Below are positions 1 through 12,054 of a stretch of 64,000 nucleotides of DNA, piece after piece. The notes under the pieces were generated by a model. It did not search any database and was not told where the DNA came from. It was given only the letters and a program-made list of their open reading frames with translations. Numbering within the stretch: the stretch's first letter is position 1; each line of letters begins with the position of its first letter. The position numbers and the translations under genes were made by a program. Source of the stretch: Magnolia sinica. Lineage: Eukaryota > Streptophyta > Magnoliopsida > Magnoliales > Magnoliaceae. The stretch covers positions 52,109,528 through 52,173,527 of the forward strand of contig NC_080587.1 of NCBI RefSeq assembly GCF_029962835.1, read 5' to 3'.

Positions 1-602
1 ACTTAATTTCAGATATTATGTATACGAGTTCTTCAGGGTATGTGATGATAGCCTCGTGGAATTTGTTGGTGTTTAATCCAGTATAGGGAAGCCTTTTTTA
101 GATGGATTTTGGGTAATGAGTTTTTTTTTTTTTTTGGTGGTTGTTTTAGACATCTATTACTTGTGCGTGATTCATTTTATCTTCTGTTCTGCCACAGATA
201 TGGAAGTGTTCTCGCACAGAAGGTACCATTCAATACATTTTTATGCTTTATTTGATTGTTACACATCATATCATGCATCATTATTCAAACTTATTTCTTC
301 TTTCTTTGATGTAGTGAAATCAAGTGTTAAAAACTTGAAATTCGCTATGGACTTGAAGGGCACCAGTGGCCAGAGTTCAAGTTGACTTGAAACTGGCTGA
401 AGTACTTAATTGGGTTTTCTTGGGTTTTTAATTCAATCCAAGTCTCCATTTGTTCTAATTTAACCATTGAGTTGTTCATGTACTGGATCAAGTTTTCAAA
501 GCAGAGTGGGGAATACATTCATGAAAGTTTCTTATACTTAACAATTACATGCTGACTAAGATACATATAATGTCGATGTTGCTCTATGGACTCAATTAAG
601 AG
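1..602. other. No recognisable gene; noncoding or captured intron sequence
   Basis: I see no convincing coding exon. Short ORFs, poly-T runs and isolated splice-like AG/GT pairs occur (for example around 197-222). The stretch leads into the HAD-phosphatase fragment and may be its upstream intron, or another captured piece that I cannot identify. Confidence 0.4.
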
Positions 603-992
603 TATCGCTCTTTTGTTGTGGCAACTAATATCTGTGTTCACGAGTTCTTTAAGGCAGCTTATTTCAAGAAAGGAATTCATCCCATTCCAGGGGCTCACCA
701 GGCTCTTCTTAGATTGTCTACATTTTGCAATCTGTCGGTTGTCACGTGAGTGCTTTAATGCTTGTACTCATTTTTAGGATATCTTTTTAATGAAATCAAC
801 ATCCTTTGGTCTCTCAGTTTTTGAATTTGCTTGATTTTGAACTGTTTATTTGAATAGATCTCGCCAGAATGCTATCAAAGACCACAAAATTGAACGGATC
901 GAGAAGCATTATCCAAGATTGTTTCAGGAAATCCACTTTGGCAATCACTTTACTTTGGATGGGCAATCAAGATCCAAATCAGAGATTTGCAG

Positions 993-1953
993 GTAACCAC
1001 TCCCTCCTTGGGATCTTGTAATTTCTGATAAATGATAAGGTTCACAAAAGGTGACCATGAAAACCCAAGTCTTGAAGTCTGAAAACCTCGATAAAGCCAT
1101 TCGAGCATGCTTCGTTTACCCACATCTATCTAACTTTAAACATGTGTTGGTTTTTGACATATATATGTTGTGTTGGACAAGGCTACCTCAAGAGTCTCAA
1201 GAAACATTTCTTTTCTTTTCTTCTTTTTTTATTTTTATTTTTTCTGGGAACTATTGTGTCGCATAGTATTCATTGAGAGTGGTGCACATCTCTCCCCATA
1301 TAATAATGATGGGCGGGCATTTTTTGAATAGGTATTTGAAAATGCAAATATGAAATGCTAGTGAGATTCCTCCATACTTCAAATGGCAGGGGACAATGTG
1401 TGCACTAACCTTTAGCTTTTCAAAGAAATAAAGAAAGAACATGAACTGCCTCTCGGTGCTCAATCTGTTTAGCTGAAGTCATGCTCAATTTCTTAATAAA
1501 GAAATTCTGTTTGAGTCATGCAGTGGCAGAGACCTGTTTGACAAGGACAGTCCAGTTTTTTGAAAAATTGACACCCTTTTTGCGGTAAGAAAAATTGCCA
1601 CTATGTTATAAAATTACCAAAAAGAAAGGCCATGTTGAGAATGTGTGTTTTTATTTTTCTCAGGCATGTTGTGAATGTGTTGGGCATGCATTAACATGAC
1701 CATTTGAACAAAATGACTCTTGTTATTCTTGGTTTTGGTGTTATATTTGGATAACGCATCTTAATGTGTTTGTACTCTAGTTGGATGCTTCTTTCTATAT
1801 TTTATACTTGCATAAAAGAATGTGATGCTATATGCCTTTCACAAGGTTTGCTAATCCCACATATTTGGCCAGCCGGTTTATATTGGCACGTGTGGTAAAC
1901 ATTCAGCCCTACTAGGTGCATCCCTGACCCCAAAAATCAGCCTGGTCAAGTCA
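993..1953 (+). other. Left half of the enlarged HAD-pseudogene intron
   Basis: Donor AG|GTAACC at 992/993 and acceptor TTTTGCAG at about 5321. No coding signal is seen from 993 to 1953 or from 5062 to 5321. These are the original intron halves on either side of the solo LTR. Confidence 0.6.
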
Positions 1954-4900
1954 CTAGCTGTAACGCCCTGAAATTCGGGGGTCGAGCATAACTCAGATCC
2001 CGAGTTCCAAAACATCACTTATGCAACATATTCGATGATGGATGTATGTTGTCTATATTAGCGCATAAAACATGGAATAGATTAAGCCAAATAGCAGATA
2101 TAATTCAGGGATAAGTGAAGAAAGCAAGCGGAAGACTTATAAAAATATATGTGTACAAGTGTAAATCCCTGAAGTACATATACATACCAGGTCGTAATGT
2201 AAGTATTATTATCAAAATTACAAGTGTCAAAATTACATCATTTAATTCCCAAAATAAATCCCAGCATCCCGCGCATCAGAACGAGGCTCACTAGAACTCG
2301 TCTGAAAACTGCATAAAAGAGAAAGCAGCCTCATCATCATCCATCTCCCGCTCTGCCTCAGAAGTCGCATCAACATCTGCAACATCAGCAGCTAAGACAG
2401 AGTCTGGTGGGTGTTTAACACCGTCCCAGAACGTGGGAGTGAGTGATCAACTCAGTGGAACAATAAAGCACAGGTTAACATGTTATTAGTTCAATCAAGC
2501 AGTAATGATAAAGCAGAACAATTAAACATGTCCTAAGTACTCTTGTTAATGCAAGGATGTATGCAAAATGATGCGTGCCCTCACGCGTACACCCTCAGCG
2601 TCTTCATCTTACGTTACGCATGACACCACCCCAAAGTGCGCCACATCTACCAAGCACATGCAAATGCGATGCATGAACATGATTACCGAGTTGTTATTAG
2701 TCCTTTTTATACAGCAGGATTGGGAAGCTAAAGTACCTTCCTCATATCACCATCCAAACAATGATCCATTTTAGGGTCGTCAATCCTAGACATCTCATAC
2801 GATCATATGGTTGTAGGTCGTTGCAAAGGGCTCGTCACCAATCAATGCACGCCTATCATACCGTCGTTACTACACTAAGGCTCGTCACCTTAATGCGGTA
2901 TCCAGGTATACTCGAGGTCACTACAAAGGGCTCGTCACCAATCAATGTAGGATGACAGCACGAATATAGTGTCCCATACCACCATAATCGGCTCACGAGT
3001 TTGGTTGCTCACTGGTCACTACGGGGAGGCTCGTCACCCTAGCGTAGGCCGACAGCTCGACCACGGTGTCCCATACCACCATGTCCGGCTCATGAGTCTT
3101 TGAGGATCAAGGTACCATGGTTATCAGGATGTCATCGATAAGTTTGGTACCCTAGATTCAAGCAGTAGCGTCCATACATGGTGAACATACATCGGACAAT
3201 CGGGTTACTTGACGAACTCGACTAGCACGAGCGCACGTTGGGTTGAATGACATAGAGTGCGCAAACACTCCGCGTGGCCAAACCACTGCCGACAACTCTA
3301 ATACGACTCGGGTTCGTCTAATCACGTTCTACGTGGCGAAAGCAATCTCAGCCACGATCTTAAGGCCGATTACCGATTTCCTGGACTAATGCATAGTCCC
3401 ACACATATTACACTACAACAGATATTCATAACTACAATTTAGAATAGTAATGGAACAACAACTCAAATCATGTAGTACGCAAGCATTTGAAGAATATCAA
3501 CTTAACATAAATGTAAGCATAAGTAATGCTTGAAATTAAATAACAAGGAATGTAACTCACATGAAGGAAATCATACACACTAGTGGGAGAGTTGAGAATC
3601 GCTTCTCAATGCCCATATTTGGTTGATATATCGCACTTTAGATCATTCAGACATTTCTACAAACACTTAGAATACATAAGACAACATACATGACGTATGT
3701 TGAAATACACACATTTGGACAATTCCTTTTGCCAAGGAGTTGCCGCACATACCATTAGCATAGTACACGACAATTAATCATGGCAATCACATGTTCATAT
3801 TTTATACGCATATGGTACTTTATATATACACATAGAATACACAAATCTCAAAATAACACATGCATATCAGGAACGTAAAGCAAACATAACATTTGGCATG
3901 TGAAATCTCATCCATAACAAGAATAAATCATTCACTGGCATTGAAAGCCTTGATAACCATATCCTATACACTTAAAGTCCGCACCTTAAGCCAGAAAAGA
4001 ACACCAAACTGATTTCAGACGATATGTCTTCGTCAACGGCGACAAGATAACCTAAGACAAAAATAGAAATGAGATACAGCAACACCAAGACTATTCTAAG
4101 CTCTAACACAGATTAGGGTTAGGTTAACTTACCCAAAGATGAACTCAGAATCGCCGGAATAACGATTCAAAGTGAAGGTTAAGGGATAAAAAAGAACAGG
4201 AAAGAATCTAAGATGATTCACCAACTTCTCTCTCACTTTCTCTCTCTTTTCCTCTTTCTCACTTAGCTAGGGTCAGGAAATTCGTATGGAAAAGAGAGCT
4301 AGGGTTTAAGGACTATAAATAGGCCTCATATTGATGAAAATAACCCCAGGGCCAAGGTATACTTAGGGTATAACCAAAACCAGCCTCTCACAATCCAACG
4401 AAGCACTTCCGGTGGGCCTATTACCACGAAAGGTCGGACTTAAGCTCACTGACTATGGATCTAGGTCAGGCTGAGTTTTCGTACTGACCGGATCTTCAGA
4501 TCAGCCGTGGCGGACCACACTTAATTCAACGGTCACTGAATCTCGATCAGGTCCACAAGCACAAGGGCATGCCTGGGCCACCTTCCCTGATCAGAGGGTG
4601 AAATTGGGTCAGAATCCAACGGTCAGATTGCTTAAAATCGTCGGGCAAGCGACACGACTCAGATTTCATAAAAGCGTAATAAATTTCCAACCGTTCTCAC
4701 ACTCTTCACTCCGAACTCAATCAAATCGACCCAGAACATCGCTTGGACTTGATTTTCGAGGTGAAGGTCAAGTCCAACATGGTGACTGCAACAGCCTAAG
4801 ATCATCGCTATCGGACTTTCGACGCGCGGTCCAGGTCCGATCCAGAACTTTCAAAAATTCCCAAGAACAACTGGGTTTAGCAATGGATCCCAAATTTCAG

Positions 4901-5061
4901 AGTAACATAGCGCTAACTAATCTACAAGTTTAGAGCCATGCAGATCGAATTTAAAGTGATTGATGCGAATTTCACAAGCAATCGAGATTAGCACTAATGA
5001 CCCCAAAAACAACTACTAAGGAAAGAAATAGCACAAAAATCTTCAGGGTCATTACACTAGC
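1954..5061 (-). mobile_element. Solo LTR of a chromovirus-like Ty3/gypsy element, with target-site duplication
   Basis: The LTR proper is 1959-5056 (3,098 bp), beginning TGTAACGCCC and ending GTCATTACA. It is flanked by a perfect 5-bp duplication CTAGC (1954-1958 and 5057-5061). It is homologous to, but diverged from, the two LTRs of element E (44,590 and 54,264): it shares the GTTCCAA.ACATCACTTATGCAACAT segment and the GGCTCGTCACC-type internal repeats at about 2,810-3,110. No internal domain, PBS or PPT remains, as expected after LTR-LTR recombination. By comparison with E its transcriptional sense is the minus strand. It lies in the last intron of the HAD pseudogene. Confidence 0.9.
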
Positions 5062-5700
5062 TAAGCAACGCCATAGAAAACAAGATAGCTAAAAGAACTT
5101 TTTAATCTGTTCATTAGTTCTGTACACTAGCCTAACTTTTGTGCTAGGTTATGTACATAGAAGGTAACACCTAGTCAAAGGCTTAGATCTTGCATGTGTG
5201 CAGGCATGTAGGCACAACACCATGTCCAACATGTCACTTCCATGAATGAAACCAACGCAGTGATTTGTCTAAATCTCCCACAAATGACATATCATTTTAC
5301 TGTAAGTCCTGTCTTTTGCAGGTCCTTGGGAGCAAAAGTCTTGATCGATGACAACCCTAGATATGTAGTTGAATGCACAGAAGTCGGCATCAAAGTTTTA
5401 CTCTTCAACTACGACAACTCGTACCCTTAGTGCAAGACTGGCTCTGAGACCGCACACCCTTTGATAACCAAAGTCCATAACTAGGAAGAAGTAGAACAAC
5501 ACCTGGTCTCATGGATAATATCATAGATCTCACCCACATTAGGGTTTCTTAAACTGCCTGGGTTATCCACCACTAGTTGATTCTACTTTGTCTATGGAAG
5601 AGATGCTGAATTCCTTGAGGAGAAAAGATATCGACGGTGATTATAGAGCTTTTATCCTCCTTAACTCTCCCACGAACATCCATTCAAGACTCACCCAAGA

Positions 5701-7604
5701 TGTAACAACCCTAAATTTTGGTACATTATAAAAAAAACTAAATTAAATATTTAAAGATTTTATTTTTAAATAAAAAATAAAAACAAGTAATAGTTGAGTT
5801 GGTAGCGAAATTCTTAATTGAGAGAGAGGTTTAGGGATCGATTCTTGAAGTAGTAATAATAATTTTTTTATTAAATATCATAAAAAAATTCAAATTCAAG
5901 ATAAGGGAGGATGTGCTCATCCTAGAATTTTCTTTAAAAAGGGATACGGAAGGTTTCTGCATTAAAAAAAAAGGAGATAGGAAGCCCTAAAGTAAAAGGA
6001 AGAGGAAATTCTAAGAAGGCTCGATCAGGTAAGTTTTAATCGTTAGATCTTTTTAACTTTTTATTATGTTGTTAATTTCTTCTTGATCTATACAATGGAT
6101 GGCGTGGATTATCCACACCATCATTATATAGGTGTATATAGGCAATTTTAATAAAGTGGTATTTTTATGATTTCGGTCTAATTAGTAATATTTTAGGAAT
6201 AAATTAAATGGATGAAATCTAATTGTGTTAAGATAGATATGTAAAGATCATATGATCCTTAAGGCCAAAATATACAAGGGCCATAATTTTTAGATCAATC
6301 TAACAACCAGATAGGCCACATTAGTCAGATTTAAAAGTGTTTAATAAAGGAATCTTAGATTTTTGCGCAAGCGTTGGTATCACTTGGCGTAGAAGGTCGA
6401 GATGGGCCATCGGTGTATGTGTGGTTAGATCCACACCATCCATCTAATGTCTAGAGGCAAAACATGATAATACCTCAATAATCTGGATGGTCCAATCATC
6501 CGGTGGGCCACCTCGATTAATTATTTGACATTCAATTTCAGGATCTTAAAAAGAAAATCTAAATCTTGATAATTAAATTTACATAAACATATAATTTTAA
6601 TTATTTGATTATTTTAGATTTAGCCACTTAGAATGTTAATCAGAGGTGGGCCCCACCATGTAATACAAATAAATGAATAATAATATCGTTGATATAATTG
6701 ATAGGACCCCGGAATTCAAATCAACCCAATCATATTGCAGAGTCAATACTACCAAACTCAGGTGAGTAACCCAACTTATTTCATAATTCATTAAAATTAA
6801 AATAAATCATTGTGATTGTTTGATTGATTTACTGGTTTGAATATTTTGATATGATAATTGTATGATAAATTTATATGTGAATATTTTAATCGAGACAACT
6901 ATGCCAAATATGAAAAATATGCATTTACATATCATTCCTCATTCATTGCATTGCATAATGCATGGTCGATCCTAGGGGCCCTCCTTAGAAGAAATGTCGA
7001 TCCTGGTAGAGCGTTACCAGATGCGGGCTATGCCCAAGCCTACCGAAATGTGGAAGCCTACCCAACGGGTGGATGCGGGTTGACGACTTTCAACCTAAGT
7101 AGATGGACGATCACCCCATCTGATGCATTCATACCCCATTTTACATCATTGTACATGTATTTTTTGTATTATTTTAATTGATATGATTATGAACCATGCT
7201 GGGTTATATCACTAAGCCTGGCCAGCTTATATTTTTTATTGATTGAAAAACCGTACAGATATGAATGAGGGTGGGCTGGTGGCTAAAAAATAGGAATATG
7301 TGGTCAAGCCAAAAAGGACTTAAGGGACACGTGACCCTACTTGACAAAAGAAGAAGTTGCAGCCTTAAACTAGTCATGATATTTTTACTTTAATTATATT
7401 TGATTTTCTTAGATTGTAAATTAATTATTTCAAGTTGTTGGACATGTTTATTTCATTTCATAAGATCCCAATTGAGAGGGTCCTTAGTTATGTTTACGAT
7501 TAAATTGTATAATTGAATGAAATTAGTACACTCAGTGTACATATCATGGGCTGAAACTCGGGTCTGAGGGTGCACACTTTGTACTCGAATTTCAGGGCGT
7601 GACA
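5701..7604 (+). repeat. Element F 5' LTR
   Basis: Starts TGTAACAACC and ends GGGCGTGACA, 1,904 bp. It contains the short ORF at 6858-7181, which recurs in the 3' LTR and is LTR sequence rather than a gene. Confidence 0.9.
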
Positions 7605-7607
7605 AAA

Positions 7608-7619
7608 TGGTATCAGAGC
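7608..7619 (+). other. Element F primer-binding site (tRNA-iMet)
   Basis: TGGTATCAGAGC, three bases after the 5' LTR, is the standard plant initiator-Met PBS with no mismatch. Confidence 0.9.
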
Positions 7620-9817
7620 GATGCTCGTTCTAAATTTAGTGTGACCTGTAAGTTATGATCCCACATACATACATAATTGGTAGATTCCCTTTAATTAGAA
7701 ATTGTACACTTAGGATTTCCTATTTAACTATTGTGTATTAGGAAAAAAAATATCAAAAAAAATAATAATAAATAAATAAATGTTCCATATTCATTGATAT
7801 ATTATTTTTTTAAAAAAAATGAATGTATAAAACAACGTTAGGATGTTTTCCTATATTGTAATTTAATATTATTTGAATCGTAAAATTTTATTAAAAACAT
7901 TAAATTTTCCAAAATCCTGCTTTACAGAAATGGACAACAGTAGTCACTCTGATTGTAAAAATCGTAACTATAAAAAAAATATAATTCTAATGGTGGTGAT
8001 TCAAAAAAAAAAAAAAAAAACTAAGTTCCTATTAATTTTTACTGAACGTAGAAATAAGAATTTAGATTCTTTATACTTTTATTTGAATATAATTTAGATT
8101 AAGATGGACTAATATAATGAAAATGAATTTTAAAGATATTTTAATTCACAAAATTCTGCTGGACAGCAATGGGTAGCAAGAATTACCCAACTTATAAAAT
8201 TCATACCTATAAAAGTACTACTCCGATTGAGGCGATTCAAAAGCCTGATCGAAGATAGACAAGTCTATATTAAGATAAAAATAATAATAAAATTTGAATC
8301 TTATAGTAAATATATTGATCCAATGAATTAGTACGAGCTGGTCATAAATTATCAAATTCTGGACAGGACTGACCGCAGGAATTCTAAAAATTTTTACAGT
8401 TGGAATTTTTAGCTAAGATTTTACAGAGACAGTAAACTTATAATAAGATCTCCATATAAAATTTTAACTTAATCTGAAATTTTATAGTATAATAAAATGT
8501 AATATAAACAACAGCATCAAACCAAAAATCAATTTGTCCATACTGACTTTCTATAGATTTGAATTAATAGAATTTTTCATTTTGATAATTACCTTTGGTT
8601 AAATAAATATTTTTTTTTATTTGAAGTACTTCATTTAAAGAAAAAAATATATATTAAGTATTAAAAAAAAATCATAATCTCTACTAAATTTTAAAAATTC
8701 CTTCTTATAGGATCATAAGTCCATATTTGGTGGAAAAAAAATATTTTTTTTTTAAAAAAAATAAAAAAATAAAAATAAATAAATATCAAACTCACTAGAA
8801 TTTTTTTCAAGTATAGGACAATGTCTTCCCTAAATTTCAAGGTATGGTTAAATTATTTCTAATTTTCTAATAAATTTCAACATTATAGAGTGAAAATCTA
8901 GACCGGTTTATTATCCCTGATCAAACCAGATAAAATTATCGTTCAAAATAATTCCTGAATATTTTTTTTAGTCATATAAATACCCTTAGACAACTCCATA
9001 AAATTTTATAATGATTCGAATTGTAAAGAAATTATAAACATTTAAGCACTAGGCTGTAAACAATAGAAATGACTGTTGGACAGTAGGATTTTTCACCCTT
9101 AGCAACGATAAAAACCCTAGTAAAAGTAATAATTTTAATATGAATTTTTTTCTTTTTTTATCATATAGTTAATGACATATTTTTCAAATTTCAAGTCATT
9201 TTTACTTTTGATTCGAATGTTAAAATTCTGTAAATAACATTGTGTCTGTGAGTCCAAATTTAAAATATTCTATTGGTTATTTTGAGTGATACAATACATA
9301 AGATTATTGATTGTTATGGTATCTGAAACTTAGAAACCCAACCTAAGACCCCATAATATTTAAAAGAAAAAAATTTGCTCCTTATATTTTGTTAAATAAT
9401 GAAAATCACCTGATATAAGAAACTCATAACTAATTAAGTACGAGTCCAATTAAGGTGATTCAAAGGCTACATCGTAGATTAATAAATCAAGTTCAAAAGA
9501 AAATAATTAAGAAAATAAAATTTTAATTTTTTTAAAAAAATCAAATTTAGTTTTATTTTTAACTGGAAAAAGAAATGTTTATTTCTAGACAACCTTCATT
9601 GTCTGAATTTTTGAATCTTCTATAAACCATAGTTTTTGACAAAATTTTACATATTTATAAATTCACTATTACAAAAACTAAAAGCCCAATCCAGTGTATA
9701 AAACCATCCATTACATAAGTGTGACCAATGCCATTAAAAGCAAAAAATAAAAAAAATAAAAAAAAATAAAAAAAATTGAAATGTTAGTTTCTAAATCTCG
9801 AGGACGAGATTTTATTT
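7620..9817 (+). other. Element F internal non-coding domain with diffuse repeats
   Basis: Very AT-rich with no retroviral domain in any frame. Related blocks recur: an ATTCTGCTGGACAG-like piece near 7913, 8152, 8355 and 9074, and a CCGATTGAGGCGATTCAAA-like piece near 7990, 8222 and 9448. This suggests an old tandem duplication in the non-coding core. Confidence 0.6.
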
Positions 9818-9830
9818 TAAGGGGGGTAGA
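9818..9830 (+). other. Element F polypurine tract
   Basis: TAAGGGGGGTAGA directly precedes the 3' LTR at 9832. It is very similar to the PPT of element E (minus strand, about 47,730). Confidence 0.85.
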
Positions 9831-9831
9831 A

Positions 9832-11715
9832 TGTAACAACCCTAAATTTTGGTACATTATAAAAAAACTAAATTAAATATTTAAAGATTTTATTTTTAAA
9901 TAAAAAATAAAAACAAGTCAATAGTTGAGTTGGTAGCGAAATTCTTAATTGATAGAGAGGTTTAGGGATTGATTCTTGAAGTAGTAATAATAAATTTTTT
10001 TATTAAATATCATAAAAAAATTTAAATTCAGGATAAGGGAGGATGTGCTCATCCTATCTTATGAGAATTTTCTTTAAAAAGGGATACGGAAGGTTTCTGC
10101 ATTAAAAAAAAAAGGAGATAGGAAGCCCTAAAGTAAAAGGAAGAGAAAATTCTAAGAAGGCTCGATCAGGTAAGTTTTAATCGTTAGATCTTTTTAACTT
10201 TTTATTATGTTGTTAATTTCTACTTGATCTATACAATGGATGGCGTGGATCATCCACACCATCATTGTATAAGTGTATATAGGCAATTTTAATAAAGTGA
10301 TGTTTTTATGATTTCGGTCTAATTAGTAATATTTTAGGAATAAATTAAATGGATGGAATCTGATTGTGTTAAAATAAATCTGTACAGATCATATGATCCT
10401 TAAGGCCAAAATATACAAGGGCTATAATTTTTAGATCAATCTAACAATCAGATAGGCCACATTAGTCAGATCTTTTTGCGCAAGCGTTGGTATCACTTGG
10501 CGTAGAAGTTCGAGATGGGCCATCGGTGTATGTGTGGTTAGATCCACACCATCCATCTAATGTGTAGAGGCAAAACATAATAATACCTCAATAATCTGGA
10601 TGGTCCAATCATCCGGTGGGCCACCCCGATTAATTATTTAACATTCAATTTCAGGATCTTAAAAAGAAAATCTAAATCTTGATAATTAAATTTATATAAA
10701 CATATAATTTAATTATTTGATTATTTTAGATTTAGCCACTTAGAATGTTAATTAGAGGTGGGCCCCACCATGTAATACAAACAAATGAATAATAATACGT
10801 TGATATAATTGATAGGAACCCAGAATTCAAATCAACCCAATCACATTGCAGAGTCAATACTACCAAACTCAGGTGAGTAACCTAACTTGTCTCATAATTC
10901 ATTAAAATTAAAATAAATCATTGTGATTGTTTGATTGATTTACTGGTTTGAATATTTTGATATGATAATTGTACGATAAATTTATATGTGAATATTTTAA
11001 TCAAGACAACTATGCTAAATATGAAAAATATGCATTTACATATCATCCTTCATTCATTGCATTGCATAATGCATGGTCGATCCTAGGGGCCCTCCTTAGA
11101 AGAAATGTCGATCCTGGTAGAGCGTTACCAGATCCGGGCTATGCCCAAGCCTACCGAAAGGTGGAAGCCTACCCAACGGGTGGATGCGGGTTGACGACTT
11201 CCAACCCAAGTAGATGGACGATCACCCCATCTGATGCATTCATACCCCATTTTACATCATTGTACATGTATTTTTTGTATTAATTTAATTGATATGATTA
11301 TGAACCATGCTGGGTTATATCACTAAGCCTGGACAGCTTATATTTTTTATTGATTGAAAAACCGTACATATATGAATGAGGGTGGGCCGGTGGCTCAAAA
11401 ATAGGAATATGTGGTCAAGCCAGAAAGGACTTAAGGGACACGTGACCCTACTTGACAAAAGAAGAAGTTGCAGCCTTAAACTAGTCATGATATTTTTACT
11501 TTAATTATATTTAATTTTCTTAGATTGTAAATTAATTCTTTCAAGTTGTTGGATATGTTTATTTCATTTCATAAGATCCCAATTGAGAGGGTCCTTAATT
11601 ATGTTTATGATTAAATTGCATAATTGAATGAAATTAGTACACTCAGTGTATATGTCATGGGCCGAAACTCGGGTCTAAGGGTGCACACTCTGTACTCGAA
11701 TTTCGGGGCGTGACA
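9832..11715 (+). repeat. Element F 3' LTR
   Basis: 1,884 bp, TGTAACAACC to GGGCGTGACA, the near-identical partner of the 5' LTR. The second CAAGA follows immediately. Confidence 0.9.
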
Positions 11716-11938
11716 CAAGATGCTATTGAGATTTAGGATTTTAGAGGTATGATACATACGCATCTTCATTGTTTATTTCTTTGTTTCAAACTTTTTTCTT
11801 TCTTTAATAGAAGTGTTGATGATGTGCTGATTAAAAAAAAGGAAGCAAGGAAGGTGCAATTAATATTTTAATAATGTTACATTTTTCCGTGTTACTTCTG
11901 GTATGTCTTTAATGCACACTGCCATTTCTATAATGCAG

Positions 11939-12054
11939 AAAAGTTTAAATCAGACTTGATGAAGATAACTATGACCACTTTGAGTTCAAAAATACTTTCT
12001 TAGGACAAGGAGCATTCTGCTAAACTAGCCGTAGATGCTGTCATGAGGCTCAAG
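11939..12054 (+). pseudogene. CCT2: CCT2 (TCP-1 beta chaperonin) exon fragment
   Basis: An acceptor TGCAG precedes an exon reading KFKSDLMKITMTTLSSKILS, stop, DKEHSAKLAVDAVMRLK, with a GTAAGT donor at 12055. This is the well-conserved CCT beta segment (family form IAMTTLSSKILSQDKEHFA.LAVDAVMRLK) of the cytosolic chaperonin. TAG at 12001-12003 stands in place of the conserved Gln (CAG). Only this one exon of the roughly 530-residue protein is present; no neighbouring CCT2 exon follows, and the next coding piece is from another gene. Confidence 0.8.

Larger units (their letters stand above)
603..5526 (+). pseudogene. HAD-superfamily phosphatase-like gene fragment (3 exons, broken)
   Basis: Three exons with GT/AG borders read as one protein: about 603-745, 858-992 and 5322-5526. 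Exon 1 gives VHEFFKAAYFKKGIHPIPGA and ends SVV(T). Exon 2 gives SRQNAIKDHKIERIEKHYP and IHFGNHFTLDGQS. Exon 3 gives LGAKVLIDDNPRY and ends HLVSWIIS before a stop. This matches a plant HAD-like phosphatase family of unclear substrate; IDDNPRY is the HAD acidic motif IV. The N-terminal nucleophile motif (DVDEVLG-type) is absent, so the copy is 5'-truncated. In exon 3, TAG at 5428-5430 and at 5482-5484 replace the Trp codons expected after ENSYP and in HNWEEVE. The last intron is swollen to 4.3 kb by a solo LTR. The family call is solid; the biochemical function is not inferred. Confidence 0.8.
5701..11715 (+). mobile_element. Element F: non-autonomous LTR retrotransposon (LARD-like), Tekay/Del chromovirus derivative
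   Basis: Two near-identical LTRs (5701-7604 and 9832-11715) enclose 2.2 kb with no gag or pol. A perfect 5-bp duplication CAAGA flanks it (5696-5700 and 11716-11720). A tRNA-iMet-type PBS follows the 5' LTR and a polypurine tract precedes the 3' LTR. The TCTCGAGGACGAGATTTTAT stretch just before the PPT resembles the end of the coding region and PPT of Del/Tekay chromoviruses, so I infer a derivative of that clade moved by proteins from elsewhere. The two LTRs differ by small indels: about 30 bp near 6330-6360 are missing from the 3' LTR, and 8 bp near 10,060 are missing from the 5' LTR. Confidence 0.9.
5577..11746 (+). pseudogene. Unidentified coding exon split by LTR element F
   Basis: The left part (5577-5700) reads openly as STLSMEEMLNSLRRKDIDGD, then YRAFILLNSP and HSRLTQD. 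The right part (from the second CAAGA at 11716 to 11746) continues IEI*DFRG up to a GT donor at 11747. The frame joins when the LTR element and one CAAGA copy are ignored, so this was one exon interrupted by the insertion. TAG stands where Gln (CAG) is likely before DFRG. I do not recognise the family. It lies between the HAD and CCT2 fragments on the same strand, as another member of the captured series. Confidence 0.5.

Noticed and set aside
4598-4933. 111-residue ORF as a gene
   Set aside because: It lies within the solo LTR, and the corresponding E LTR segments (47,227; 56,929) are not open over the same range.
7608-7619. tRNA-like sequence near the LTR as a tRNA gene
   Set aside because: Only the 12-base primer-binding complement is present; no cloverleaf or A/B boxes.
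6858-11283. Two near-identical 104-107-residue ORFs (6858-7181 and 10969-11283) as a duplicated gene
   Set aside because: They occupy the same place in the two LTRs of element F, and the similarity continues through the whole LTR rather than being limited to the ORF.
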